In this document: positions 51,596 to 61,849 of the stretch, piece by piece
How positions within the stretch are numbered: position 1 is the stretch's first letter
How the letters are laid out: each line of letters starts with the position of its first letter
Origin: Epiperipatus broadwayi
Lineage: Eukaryota; Onychophora; Udeonychophora; Euonychophora; Peripatidae
Assembly: GCA_028023455.1 (NCBI GenBank)
Contig: JAQFVV010012545.1
Location: 2,881,001-2,945,000, forward strand
Direction of reading: 5' to 3'
Length of the DNA stretch: 64,000 nt
Program-made: the position numbers and the translations under genes
The notes under the pieces: model-generated
Seen by the model: only the letters and a program-made list of their open reading frames with translations
What the model was told of the DNA's origin: nothing
Database searches by the model: none

Positions 51596-53690
51596 GTTTT
51601 AAAATAAATAGTGAGGAGAACTGTTTTCTCTCTCTTGTGTCCTGGTTTCCTCATGCTGTTTAGTCTAATGCCTTGGATAAATGTAAGACTCCAAGAAGAA
51701 GCCATAATGGAAATGGTAAAGTGAAATCTATGTATAATTAACTTTGAAAGAACTAGTGGACTTTGCTAATGTTAAATTCATGATGGATTATAAGTGTTTA
51801 TTAGTATATGTAAATATTGTAGTGATTTGTTATATTTATACATTATTAAATTTGTATATAAACTAAATTGGGTGCTTAAGTTATTTTATGCTTTCTGACT
51901 GGTTCCTAAAAAAGAAACACTCTCAGACATAGCAAAGTTAACCAACAAGTAGAAAACAAAGGTGAAGCTAATATACATTGTTTTTAATATCAGTTTTTAT
52001 TTGTAATCCATTTACATGAATATTGGCATAAAAACAGTCTTTAATAGCTTGATGTAGGTAAAACACTTCATCAATATCTTTTATAGAAAAATAGTAATAG
52101 GAGAAAAACATTTCTCACTGACTTGTCAATCACTGAATAATAAGAGTTTAAATAATTTTTCCTTCTATTTTAAGCTACCTTAAAAAAATCCTAGATTTAA
52201 TAGGAATCTGAAATAAATGTTCAAATTTTATTTTGCCTGAATTATGGGCATGATTGTGATATGTATATATTTATAGTATTAAGCAATGCAAAAGAAAGTG
52301 AAGGGCATTATCTAAAAGAATTCTTTTCTAATAAATGGGATCTAACAGCATGGATTTTATACTCAAATATAGGAGGGGTGTGTGTGTTCATTCTTTGTTT
52401 AAGTGACATTAATAGTTTTAACAGACAGTTTTAACTAACTTTTCTACCCCCCCCCCCGTTCTAACAGATTACTTAACAACACAAAAGATAAACTAACACT
52501 GGCTCAAAGCACCTCTCTTGAAAGCGCTTGCAGAGCAATACAATTTTATTTTGTTTTTAAGTAAAAATAGCTTTACGGTCAGGTGCAATAGCGCCTATAT
52601 TATTTTACAAATATATTTTCGCATGCAAAGTTTTCGAGTTAGGTTTGAATTACAATGTTACTTTTATTCTATAAATTTAAAAAATGTAAATAGAGATAAA
52701 AAAGTAGGATAATTATAAAGAAACAATAATTCTTGAAGAAAAATGAAAAATATGAAACATTCTTAAATCTGTATTGAAATAGTAGATCATTAACAAGGAA
52801 AGGGATTATAATAGATGAAGCAGGAAAAAAGATGAGTTTTGTATGCAGTTTTTTTATCTGTAAATGAAACACTTCCTTTTCAATAATGAGAACTGTATCG
52901 TAAATACATTTAATATTTATTATTTATGGTTAACACATATTTTTCTAATAAATCTCCAGGTAAGAATTGCTAAATTACCAATACTATCCAATGGCTATGG
53001 ACGAGACACCGGAATACATTTCTGAACCAACTATATTTGGATTTTGAACTCAAAGCCATGAACATTAATGGTTGTAAGCTAACCACAATATGCAAAAATC
53101 TTTTTCATGTTTTTGTGCTATAAAAATAAATTTATGGTTTAGTTGTTTGGAAGGTCATGAGATGTTTGAGCATCCAACTGGTAGGTAGAGCTCAACATTT
53201 CATTCAATTGATCGAAGTGAGACTTTTTTATTTTATTTAGATGAAAAACAAATTATTGAACCTTTAGCTTTTTATTCCAAAATTCCTCTATAGCGATTAT
53301 CTATAGCGGACTATGAAGCATTAATGTGAATATTTATGGATAAATTCTGAAAAATATTCCAGAGAATACTTTCATATAGCAAATATACAACAATAATATA
53401 TTTTTGAAATTGATTGAAAAAGAGTAAAAAAGGACAGAGAAATTCAAAGAGTTATTTTATCGAAAGTCCGTACCTAATGCTAATAGACAAATGCATAATT
53501 AAAAGCTAGCGAATCTAATACCTAATGCCAAAATCTCAGGCAAATTAAATTTTTTAATAAGAGTAGAAAAGGAATCAAACCTACATAACTCAATAATTTT
53601 GCGGATAACTGAATTGTATTGGTTATATATATTAGTGTTTGTTTTAAAAAAAGAAATTAAAACATACCTTTGGAAAATAATTGGAAAACT
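51596..53690. other. Mostly gene-free stretch left of the LINE
   Basis: Apart from a tRNA-like segment at 53037-53095 and a C run at 52447-52458, nothing was recognised. Confidence 0.4.
53037..53095 (-). repeat. tRNA-like segment (SINE head?)
   Basis: On the minus strand a TGGTTAGCTTA-type box A is followed by GAGTTCAAAATCC, a good box B, with tRNA-like spacing. There is no complete acceptor stem. Confidence 0.4.
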
Positions 53691-53850
53691 TAAAATGGTG
53701 ACTGCTCAGCCAATTAACCAGGTGGTGGTCCATTTCAGGGCACGAGAAAGTCATATGCTTCTATAGCAAAAAAAAGCCCAAGATCACATAAGCCCAGCAA
53801 AAAGTCCTAGGTTCAGGAAAACAACAGATGATTTGGAAAACTTGAATCTT

Positions 53851-55173
53851 ATGGATCAAAATAAAAATGACCCCCCCCCTCATATTGAATGGACTGATGA
53901 AATGCTAGAACAAATTGGTGAGAAATTTAACAAAACAATACCTCGATCACTTTTCCTGATGTTTAAATGTTTCTTCACCGATAAATCAATGGTACTCACT
54001 GTAACAGATAGTCTTTGCACACTATACAGTTTCCCCAAATCCCTTCTAATAGAAACACTGCATGAAAATAATATGCTTGAATCAGTACAATGCATAGGCG
54101 ACCATCCAAATAGCAGATATGTGGTGGTCCAGTTTTATGAAAATACGCAAAGAGAACAATTTAGAAACCGAATTAAGATGCTGAGTAATTTCGCACTAAT
54201 AACAGTCGATGAGAATAAGTATAAAAATATCTCCAGAATTTTAAAAAATACGTATTTTGGCTACAACATGGAAGATTTCCAAAAAATGATGAATCCTTTC
54301 GGAAAAGTTATTTTTTTCCAGCAAAAATACATTAAAGAAGCAGCAATTCCCATACTAACCAATAGCTTTGAATTCAAAATTAAATTGAATAAACAAATAG
54401 ACCCGGAGAATATCCCCACACACATAACCGATGAGGAAGCTACACTATATATTTACATCAGAGGGCTTAAGCCAGGGTGTTTCCATTGTGGAAGAAGAGG
54501 ACATATTGCAATGGAATGCAATGAACAAACACAGCAAAATAAAAACAACAATACATCAAAAAATTCAGGAAACATTACAGAAAGTGAAGACACAAATAAC
54601 CGACTAGACGAGTTAAATTACCCTACACTACAAAGCACCCAGGAAAACAACATATCTAATAGAAATGAAAGAATTGGCAATCCAGTAAACAATATGATTA
54701 CAAGAGAAATCAAAACAAATCGGTTAAAGGAAAATCAAAGCAGTGAAAACCCGCCCAATTTAAATAGAATGGAGGAAAAAGAAAACGAAAACCTAACAAA
54801 AGAGTCTAAAGAAAAAACGAATGAAAATGATGAGCAATCGGAAAGCATAATAATAATAAATAAAACAACCACAGAAATCATGGATAAAATAACTCAGTAC
54901 TATCCAATGCTGGAAAGCACATCAATAGAAAACAGAAAAAAAATACAAAAAACCAAAAAAAAAAAAACAAGAGAAAGTAAGAAAATTAAAATGAACGAGG
55001 AAGAAGATAACCAGATTAATTTTACAGAAGAAACCACAGCAGAAGAGATGGAAATAGAATTAACCACACCAGAAGCAAAAAAATTTAAAAAAACACCACA
55101 CTATAGCACACGTATCCAAACACAAACAGACTCACCACAGGAAAAAAACATACAAACAAAAAAGGCAGAATAA
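53851..55173 (+). CDS. LINE ORF1 protein (CCHC zinc knuckle)
   Basis: ORF1 is the LINE nucleic-acid-binding protein that coats element RNA. The frame is open from a stop at 53764-53766 to TAA 55171-55173; the first ATG after that stop is at 53851, giving 440 residues. An upstream in-frame ATG at 53695, in good AAAATGG context, is cut off by the TAG at 53764 and may be the ancestral start. The N-terminal 200 residues resemble an RRM-like fold of ORF1 proteins (inference). One CCHC knuckle, CFHCGRRGHIAMEC, lies at residues 210-223 (54478-54519). The rest is long, polar, Asn/Lys/Glu-rich and probably disordered. It sits 45 bp before ORF2 in the same frame. Confidence 0.8.
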   Translation: MDQNKNDPPPHIEWTDEMLEQIGEKFNKTIPRSLFLMFKCFFTDKSMVLTVTDSLCTLYSFPKSLLIETLHENNMLESVQCIGDHPNSRYVVVQFYENTQREQFRNRIKMLSNFALITVDENKYKNISRILKNTYFGYNMEDFQKMMNPFGKVIFFQQKYIKEAAIPILTNSFEFKIKLNKQIDPENIPTHITDEEATLYIYIRGLKPGCFHCGRRGHIAMECNEQTQQNKNNNTSKNSGNITESEDTNNRLDELNYPTLQSTQENNISNRNERIGNPVNNMITREIKTNRLKENQSSENPPNLNRMEEKENENLTKESKEKTNENDEQSESIIIINKTTTEIMDKITQYYPMLESTSIENRKKIQKTKKKKTRESKKIKMNEEEDNQINFTEETTAEEMEIELTTPEAKKFKKTPHYSTRIQTQTDSPQEKNIQTKKAE

Positions 55174-55218
55174 ACTATAGTCCAAATTAAATTTCCCTCA
55201 CAACATAAGTTAAACTCA

Positions 55219-58200
55219 ATGAAAATTAAGATAGGGGCAATAAATGTTCGGGGATTAAACTCGAAGAGAAAAATACAAGAAATCAATCACTGGATACAAT
55301 AACTCCAACCTACCATATTAGGACTCGTAGAAACGAAAATTTATAACGGATCGCAGATAAATCCAGCACAACTTATGAGTAAAATGGGTTTCTGCGCATG
55401 CTCTAGAGACACACTAACGCCCTCAAGTGGCACAGGAATATTTATTAGCCAAAGAAGTCCCTTCACAATGTTTAAAATAGTATACATAGACGCAAATCTA
55501 TTAATAACCACATTCAATAATAAAAACTTCTCAATAAATATTATATTTGTATACATACCACCCGGGCCAATTGTAATCAATAGAATAATCACAACAATTA
55601 ACTCAATCCTCTCAAACAATCCCTACCTGACTATTCTTACAGGAGATTTCAACATGAGTTATAAAAAATTTATTATGAAATGGATACACCAGTTAACATT
55701 TCCACTCATGAGTGCAGAAGATTTTCTACCACCTAACTCTATATCTTTTTATAACAATAGACACGGAACTTTAATAGATCTAATGTTTTATTCCCCAATG
55801 CTGCATCATTCAATAGAAATCACATTTTGCCCAACTCCATTTTCAGACCATGCAGTGCAGATAATAATGCTAAACATAAACACACACCGCAGCGCAATAA
55901 TTAATTTGCAAAAAACGATCAGGATTCTCCTACCAGATAACACTACGGAGTCATTCTTTTCAGAAATTTATATAATGATAAATAAAATAAATCAGCTTGA
56001 ATTAGACCCAATATCCAGATACATAGCTTACACTAACACGCTTTCATTTAATATAAACCATATCACACAAAAATCAATCCCTCCCTCCAAACTAATCACA
56101 TTAGCAGATGAAATACATAAAAGAATCAGTCTGTCTAAAACAGTTCAACATAATCAAACAAACATAATAAAACTAACCCAGCTCTATAAACAGACTTGCA
56201 ATAAATTAAAACAATATCTAAGCATAAAAAAGAAAAAAATTTGCCTAGCACAGCCGCACACCTGGACACACAGATACATTAGGTGGGCTTTGGGATATCC
56301 ATCCATAAATAAAGTTCCCATGGCACTGGAATTGGAAAATAAGATTACAGCAGGATTTAACATGATTGCACCTATATATAACCATTTCAAAACAAAGCTA
56401 ACTAAGCATGAACAATTCACACCCACAGAAGATTATTTTGGAACAACTGAAGATGAGATGCCATTTAAAATCGAGGATTTTAAGGTAGTATTAGAATCAA
56501 TCCCTGCCACATGTCATCCAGGACCTCCAGGCATTCCACAGTTTGTGCTTGCACATCTTAGCCAAATTACAAATACATACCTGTGTCAATTGGCAAATCA
56601 AATATCACAAAAAATTTATAGCATACAGGGATTATACAAGATATCAATGGTACCATTTATGAAAAAACAAGAACCTATTACCAAGATCACCAACTTAAGA
56701 CCTATCTCAATGGAGCCTTTAGGAATTAAACTGCTAGAAAAAGTAATAAAGGTGAAAATTGAACCATTTATACTGACAAAAATATCACAACATCAATATG
56801 CAAAGAAAGGCTCATCCACAGGTCAGGCAGCACTAATCTTTAAAACTATAATTAACGCAGTTATTAAGAAGAAGAAATATGCTCCAATTGCAGTACAACT
56901 AGATTTTGAAAGTGCTTTCGACTCTGTACCAATAAAAATCTTACTAAACCAACTAAAGGAAACACAAATACCACGATCAATATTATATGCAATAGCCAAC
57001 CTACTTTTAAACAGAGAAGTACATATCACACTTAACGGAAGAACCTCATCATCATTCTATCCCACTCAATCAATACCACAAGGGTGACCACTGAGTACAC
57101 TACTGTTTACATTTTATATAAACCCTTTATTGGAAGAAATTGGAAAAAAAATACAGGGAGTGTTAATACCAAATACCAATAGATACATTCCTTGTATAGC
57201 TTATATGGATGATATCACAATTTTCTTAACATCAAAAAAGCAACTACAAGCATTACAGAACATCATAGAAGAATATACAAAAAAATTCAAACTTAAAATC
57301 AATATTAATAAGTCAGCTGCTTGGACAATTTTTACAGGGAAAATAAACAAACAAATTTATCAAGGAAAGCCCAGCAGTTTTCTAGGTTTCCCATTTTATC
57401 TGGGAATGAATCAAATGAGAACAACAATACAAAACAAACTTAAAGTGGATGCAGAAAGAATCACAGAATCTTTATCCAGATCATATCTATCAATATACGC
57501 AAAAGTATCACTATTTAATCAACTCATAATGTCAAAAATAAGCTACTATTTACCAATAATCAGTTTCACAAAACCATTTATAGCCTCAATTAACTCTTTT
57601 TGTAACAAATTATTATGGAACAGGAAAGTAGTTGCCATTTCAATAAAGCAATTTAACCAACCAACAAAATGGAATGGTCTGGGACTTCACTCAATATCAG
57701 TGTTTCAGACACAAAAAACAATAAATCTGCTAATAGCCATAGTCAAAAGGTTTCCAGATATTGAACCAATATTGGAGATCACACCCACAGATCACCCACC
57801 ACCTACAAACAATTATATCTTTACATTGCTTGAAAGCATTGAGACCATTAAAAACAAAGTAATGCTGAAAAGTCCAATAAAATATACATATTGGCAGATA
57901 CATGATTTCTTAACACAAAAACAATCTCAGAATAACCAAATATCTGCACTAGGAATTGATAACAGGCAATTACTTAAAAAATTTAGGAAATGGTACCTGG
58001 AACCAAAATTTTACGATTTCATAATTAAAGTCAATTTGAAAGCATTACCTACAAGTCATTTTATAAGATACAGAAGATTCTACATAAATATAGATCCATT
58101 GTGTATGCTGTGTCACAGAGATGAGGAAACACAGGACCATTTCATACATAACTGTTCAGGACTTGAAAAAGTAAGACAGATGATGGTTGGCGGATATAGA

Positions 58201-58455
58201 AAAAATGGAACCACAATAGATGAGATGCTACAAACATTCAAAAATAATGGAATACCCACCATAAGGGCAGCCACTTTCAGCCTATATGCATTCTGGTGTA
58301 CCAGATGCACTTTTACACTGGGGAACAACATGAGAAGGCACCCTAACACATATAAAAACAAATTGCAAAAAATAAAGGAAAGAGACAGCATTATTGCACC
58401 ACCTGATATCTTTGCAGCAACCTGGTCTCTTTTTAAAATTCAGGCCACTTTATAA
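55219..58455 (+). pseudogene. LINE ORF2: APE endonuclease and reverse transcriptase, two nonsense mutations
   Basis: ATG at 55219 to stop at 58453-58455 is one 1,078-codon frame interrupted only by TAA (55300-55302, codon 28) and TGA (57085-57087, codon 623). The APE endonuclease shows INVRGLN, LVETKI, TGDFNM (near codon 142) and SDH (codon 209). The RT shows motif A LDFESAFD (codon 561), a motif B broken by the TGA within PQG-stop-PLS, and motif C YMDD (codons 662-665). A CMLC...HFIHNC zinc motif lies at codons 962-979. The protein would nick target DNA and prime reverse transcription of its own mRNA. It is inactive as read, since one stop removes nearly everything and the other splits the RT. 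Confidence 0.88.
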
Positions 58456-58610
58456 TAAAGGATATACTAGAAAAGGGCAAAGGCAAACCCAGGGAAATCT
58501 GAAGTGCAAAGAGACTCTAATCAAACATACAGACTGTAATGTAATAACTGTGTAAACCTATGTATAACACTGTGTATAATCAACAACCAATGTAAACACC
58601 TATTTTTTTG

Positions 58611-58616
58611 AATAAA
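58611..58616 (+). terminator. LINE polyadenylation signal AATAAA
   Basis: AATAAA lies 155 bp after the ORF2 stop, close to where similarity to a LINE 3' end would finish. No long poly(A) tail follows. Confidence 0.6.
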
Positions 58617-58640
58617 GTTACCTTTGAAACTTAAAATAAT

Positions 58641-59449
58641 ATATCCGTTTAAAAAAACAAACAAATATGTAATATTAGCCTTATGATAGTTGCTTCTAAT
58701 TTTAAAACTGTACATATGTGATTTTTCTCATAAAAAAAAAAAAAGTTGTAAAAAAATAAATAAATATTATTTTTCTTTTTAGGGTATTATTAGTAAATGA
58801 TTCTTCAATTACTCCAAGAAACAGAGGTGTTAAATGTCACAAAGATGGGGAGGAGAGAAAAACGAAAGATTAATCTTTTTATAATTATGATTTTAAATTC
58901 AAATTTGTAAAGTGCTAAAAGCAAAATAGAAATGTTTGTGTTGCCAATGTGTGAAAACAGTAATCTGTTTTAGATTAAATTTATATTAACTTTATTAAAG
59001 CATTACATTAAATCAGGATTATAAAACTGATTTTAAAAACAAAATAAATTTAAATTCCGTGTTTTTCCATATAATAGATTGTTATTTTCGCTACCGCAAG
59101 TCATATACTTCCCTGACATTACGCAGATAATAAATGTTAGGCAACATCAAAATGGTGGTCAAACAAGTTTTTCACACTATCTTTATTGTTTGATAAACAT
59201 CTTTTAATACCCAAGCAGAAAATGTTTCGGGTTAAACAGAAAAAAAAGTTGAATGAATTAAATTATCATGTCTCACGTGATTCAGTGATTAAGTGATGGA
59301 TTCAGCAACGAGAGGTTTTTGGACTAAACTCATTCTGTTAATTCCGATGCTTGAACATCACGTGACTTCCTGAACAACAGATCTTTTAATTGTTCATGAT
59401 CGTAAATTAACATAGAAGTGTAAAAAGTATTTACAAAAAGAGAGATGAA
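58641..59449. other. Gene-free AT-rich stretch
   Basis: Nothing recognised between the LINE and the hammerhead dimer. Confidence 0.4.
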
Positions 59450-59590
59450 ATAACTGAAACACACAGGCTTATTATATACCTGTGTTTATATATGTAATAT
59501 ATAGGATATATGAGCACAGACTTTCACACGACCCACCACTCTCCACACTATCTCATAACACAGATACACTTGAACACATATATGTTGAAA

Positions 59591-59672
59591 AGATAAATAA
59601 TCACCAATATACGTATTTCATGCTAAACCAGCAATCATCAGTTGGTCCAGATTACCATCTCCACACATATAT
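59591..59672 (-). ncRNA. Hammerhead ribozyme, family A
   Basis: Minus strand: CUGAUGA, stem II (UGCUG/UAGCA), GAAA, minimal stem III, and stem I with inner and outer helices. All core residues are intact. Confidence 0.78.
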
Positions 59673-60146
59673 GTCATAAGTGCTCAGATATATATTAAGC
59701 CAAACTTTATACTTTAGGCTTCAATCTTCTCCACACTCCAACTATTCAACCATCCATTCAATTGAAAATCGGATGATGGAACGCTCAAAGGCCACCCTGA
59801 GGCCGAGATTCTTGTCACATCCATGTTGACCTATATATTACATATATAAACACAGGTATATAATAAGCCTGTGTGTTTCAGTTATATCATAATAGAGATG
59901 TCTGTCCATCCCTTGTATATGTATTAAATGGATTATGTCCTGTACATGAGGGGTCAGCTTGACCTTAGGTCAACATGGCTGTGACAAGAATCTTGGCCTC
60001 AGGGTGGCCTTTGAGCATTCCATCATCAGATTTTCAATTGGATGAACGGTTGAATAGTTGGAGTGTGGAGTAGATTGAAGCTTGTCCATTAAAGTATAAG
60101 GTTTTGCTATCTTAATATATATCTGAGCACTTATAGCATATATGTG

Positions 60147-60228
60147 TGGAGATGGTAATCTGGACCAACTGATGATTGCTGGTTTAGCATGATATACGTA
60201 TATTGGTGATTATTTATCTTTTCAACAT
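60147..60228 (+). ncRNA. Hammerhead ribozyme, family A (GAAA to GAUA)
   Basis: CUGAUGA and stems I and II are kept, but the conserved GAAA reads GAUA, which should abolish or cripple cleavage. It is the partner of the intact minus copy at 59591-59672. Confidence 0.65.
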
Positions 60229-60307
60229 ATATGTGTTCAAGTGTATCAGTGTTATGAGATAGTGTGGAGAGTGGTGGGTCATGTAAAAGTCTATGCTCAT
60301 ATACCCT

Positions 60308-60425
60308 ATAAAAAGAGAGATGGAAAGAAAAAGTGGAAGGGGAAAATATGAAAAAGAGAGAAAAGAAAAGAAAAAGAAGACAAAAAGGGAGGAAAATAAA
60401 AAAATAAAAAAAAAGTGATGAAAAC
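60308..60425 (+). repeat. Purine-rich (A/G) tract
   Basis: A long low-complexity AG tract follows the plus-oriented hammerhead copy. Confidence 0.85.
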
Positions 60426-60996
60426 GCTATGAAGTGCATTTAACAAGTTTAATATATTAAAGACGAGATTACCATTACAATGAACTCTTTCTTCATCACA
60501 TTTTTTCCAAAATGATTCAAAGACAATATACATATAAAATGTACGCCTACTATTTATTTTCTTGAAAAAACTTGGTTATTTCTTAACATCAAACTTTTTT
60601 TTTTGATATCTGAACCATATCATATGGTGTTTTACCAAATAAGTATAAAAATATGTGTAGACACACATTTTAATTATTTTATGGGTTATCAAATATATAA
60701 TGCTAAGAATATAAACCTATTTTCATGTATTCAAATACACACAGATATATATAGTATCAAACAAAATAAATATTATAATCAAAATATTCTAGAATAAATA
60801 AATACTAGTAAATTCCATATGCTTATATAAAGTACAAATAAAATCTTTGCTATATACGGCATTGTCTGCCATCTACTCAAGATGGCGGATAAGATCATAA
60901 GCTGGCTATAGCAAATATATTATTTATAGATATATTAAACAACCTTCATACTTCCACATTCTTTTTATAAATTCATATAAATAAAGATATTATAAA
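60426..60996. other. Gene-free AT-rich stretch
   Basis: Nothing recognised. Confidence 0.4.
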
Positions 60997-61066
60997 AGAC
61001 AAATGACCTCAAGATGCATTTCATGCTGAACCAGCACTCATCAGTTAGCCCAGGTCACTATCTCTC
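60997..61066 (-). ncRNA. Hammerhead ribozyme, subfamily shared with 9662-9730
   Basis: On the minus strand: CUGAUGA, stem II (GUGCUG/CAGCAU), GAAA, the palindrome AUGCAU as minimal stem III and cleavage after C. The outer stem I helix pairs GUGACCU with AGGUCAU (seven pairs). The core is intact. Flanks resemble 9600-9735 rather than the family A body. Confidence 0.75.
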
Positions 61067-61849
61067 AATCTGTATTTTATATAGGTATATGGAATTTATT
61101 AGTATATATATATATGCACATGTCATTGAAAAAAAGCAGTTGCTGTCAAATGAAACAAGGCAATTTTATTTCTTTTTGAGATCTTAAAGGATCTATACAG
61201 AGCAAATTTCTAATATTCACTCTTATGTTTTTGGCATAGGCTGCCACTAACCCAAGTTTAAGATTAAAATCATATTTATTTTTATTTGCCAGATAGTTCT
61301 TAACTGAAAAATCGAGTTTTATTGAAGGCAAGATGCAAGCATGCATGAATGATCTGTTTTTATGTAGATATTTATTATCAGACAGACAAAACTAAATTAT
61401 TATTCCCAGGGAACTGTAATGTCATCAACCAAGATAGTAGTTGGAAACCAAAGGCAGAGGCTATCAATCCTCTGATTATGAATCCAGGCTCATATTCAAT
61501 GATAGTCATTTATATAATTATTCAAGTGAGAAAAGATTGTGTAAACTGAACAAAATATTTAATATTATGAGTAAAATGTGCTTAATATTACAATAGGAGA
61601 TTGTTGAAGTTTATGAGTTTAGAGGAAAAAATAGAGACAACTGATTTAAAAAGCATACTTGTACTAAACTATAAAAAAATAAATGGTGAAAGCTCAAGTG
61701 AAATGTGATTCATCATATATAAAAATAAAGAACAACACTTTGAAGATTGATGATATATTAGACAAAGTGCAAGATTCAATTAATGAGTTAGTAAATACAG
61801 ATAATGCAGACTTTTGCCTTTATAAGCTGTCAGTACCATGAAAAAGTAG
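61067..61849. other. Unassigned AT-rich stretch
   Basis: Two 66-codon open frames, one per strand (61146-61346 minus and 61349-61549 plus), show no family I recognise. The region may include the eroded 5' end of the RTE element that follows. Confidence 0.35.

Larger units (their letters stand above)
53695..58640 (+). mobile_element. L1/Tx1-like LINE, nearly full length, inactivated
   Basis: Two coding regions lie in order: ORF1 (RNA-binding, CCHC) and ORF2 (APE-type endonuclease, RT, C-terminal zinc motif). A short 3' UTR follows with AATAAA at 58611-58616. The sense strand is strongly A-rich, as usual for this group. ORF2 with an APE domain plus a CxxC...HxxHxC end and a CCHC ORF1 places it in the L1/Tx1 superfamily; the exact clade is open. 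A possible but weak duplication is TACCTTTGGAA near 53665 against TACCTTTGAAA near 58619. The 5' boundary is uncertain. Damage is limited to a few stops, so the insertion is fairly young. Confidence 0.85.
59450..60307. mobile_element. Hammerhead family A inverted dimer with 56-bp perfect inverted repeats
   Basis: The order is tail inverted (59450-59505), truncated minus-oriented body (59506-59829), tail upright (59830-59885), then a plus-oriented copy (about 59886-60307). The two 56-bp tail copies are exact inverted complements. Body arms (59506-59829 against about 59970-60307) are also highly similar. Each body holds one hammerhead. The plus copy starts with the family's GTCTGTCCATCCCTTGTATA. 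No protein is encoded. A template switch during reverse transcription could explain the layout. Confidence 0.75.

Noticed and set aside
53665-58630. TACCTTTG(G)AAA direct repeat flanking the LINE
   Set aside because: Imperfect and located inside plausible element sequence, so not accepted as a confirmed target duplication.
59482-60439. Nearly identical peptides from two open frames on opposite strands
   Set aside because: They arise from the inverted arms of the non-coding hammerhead element and read across the ribozyme.
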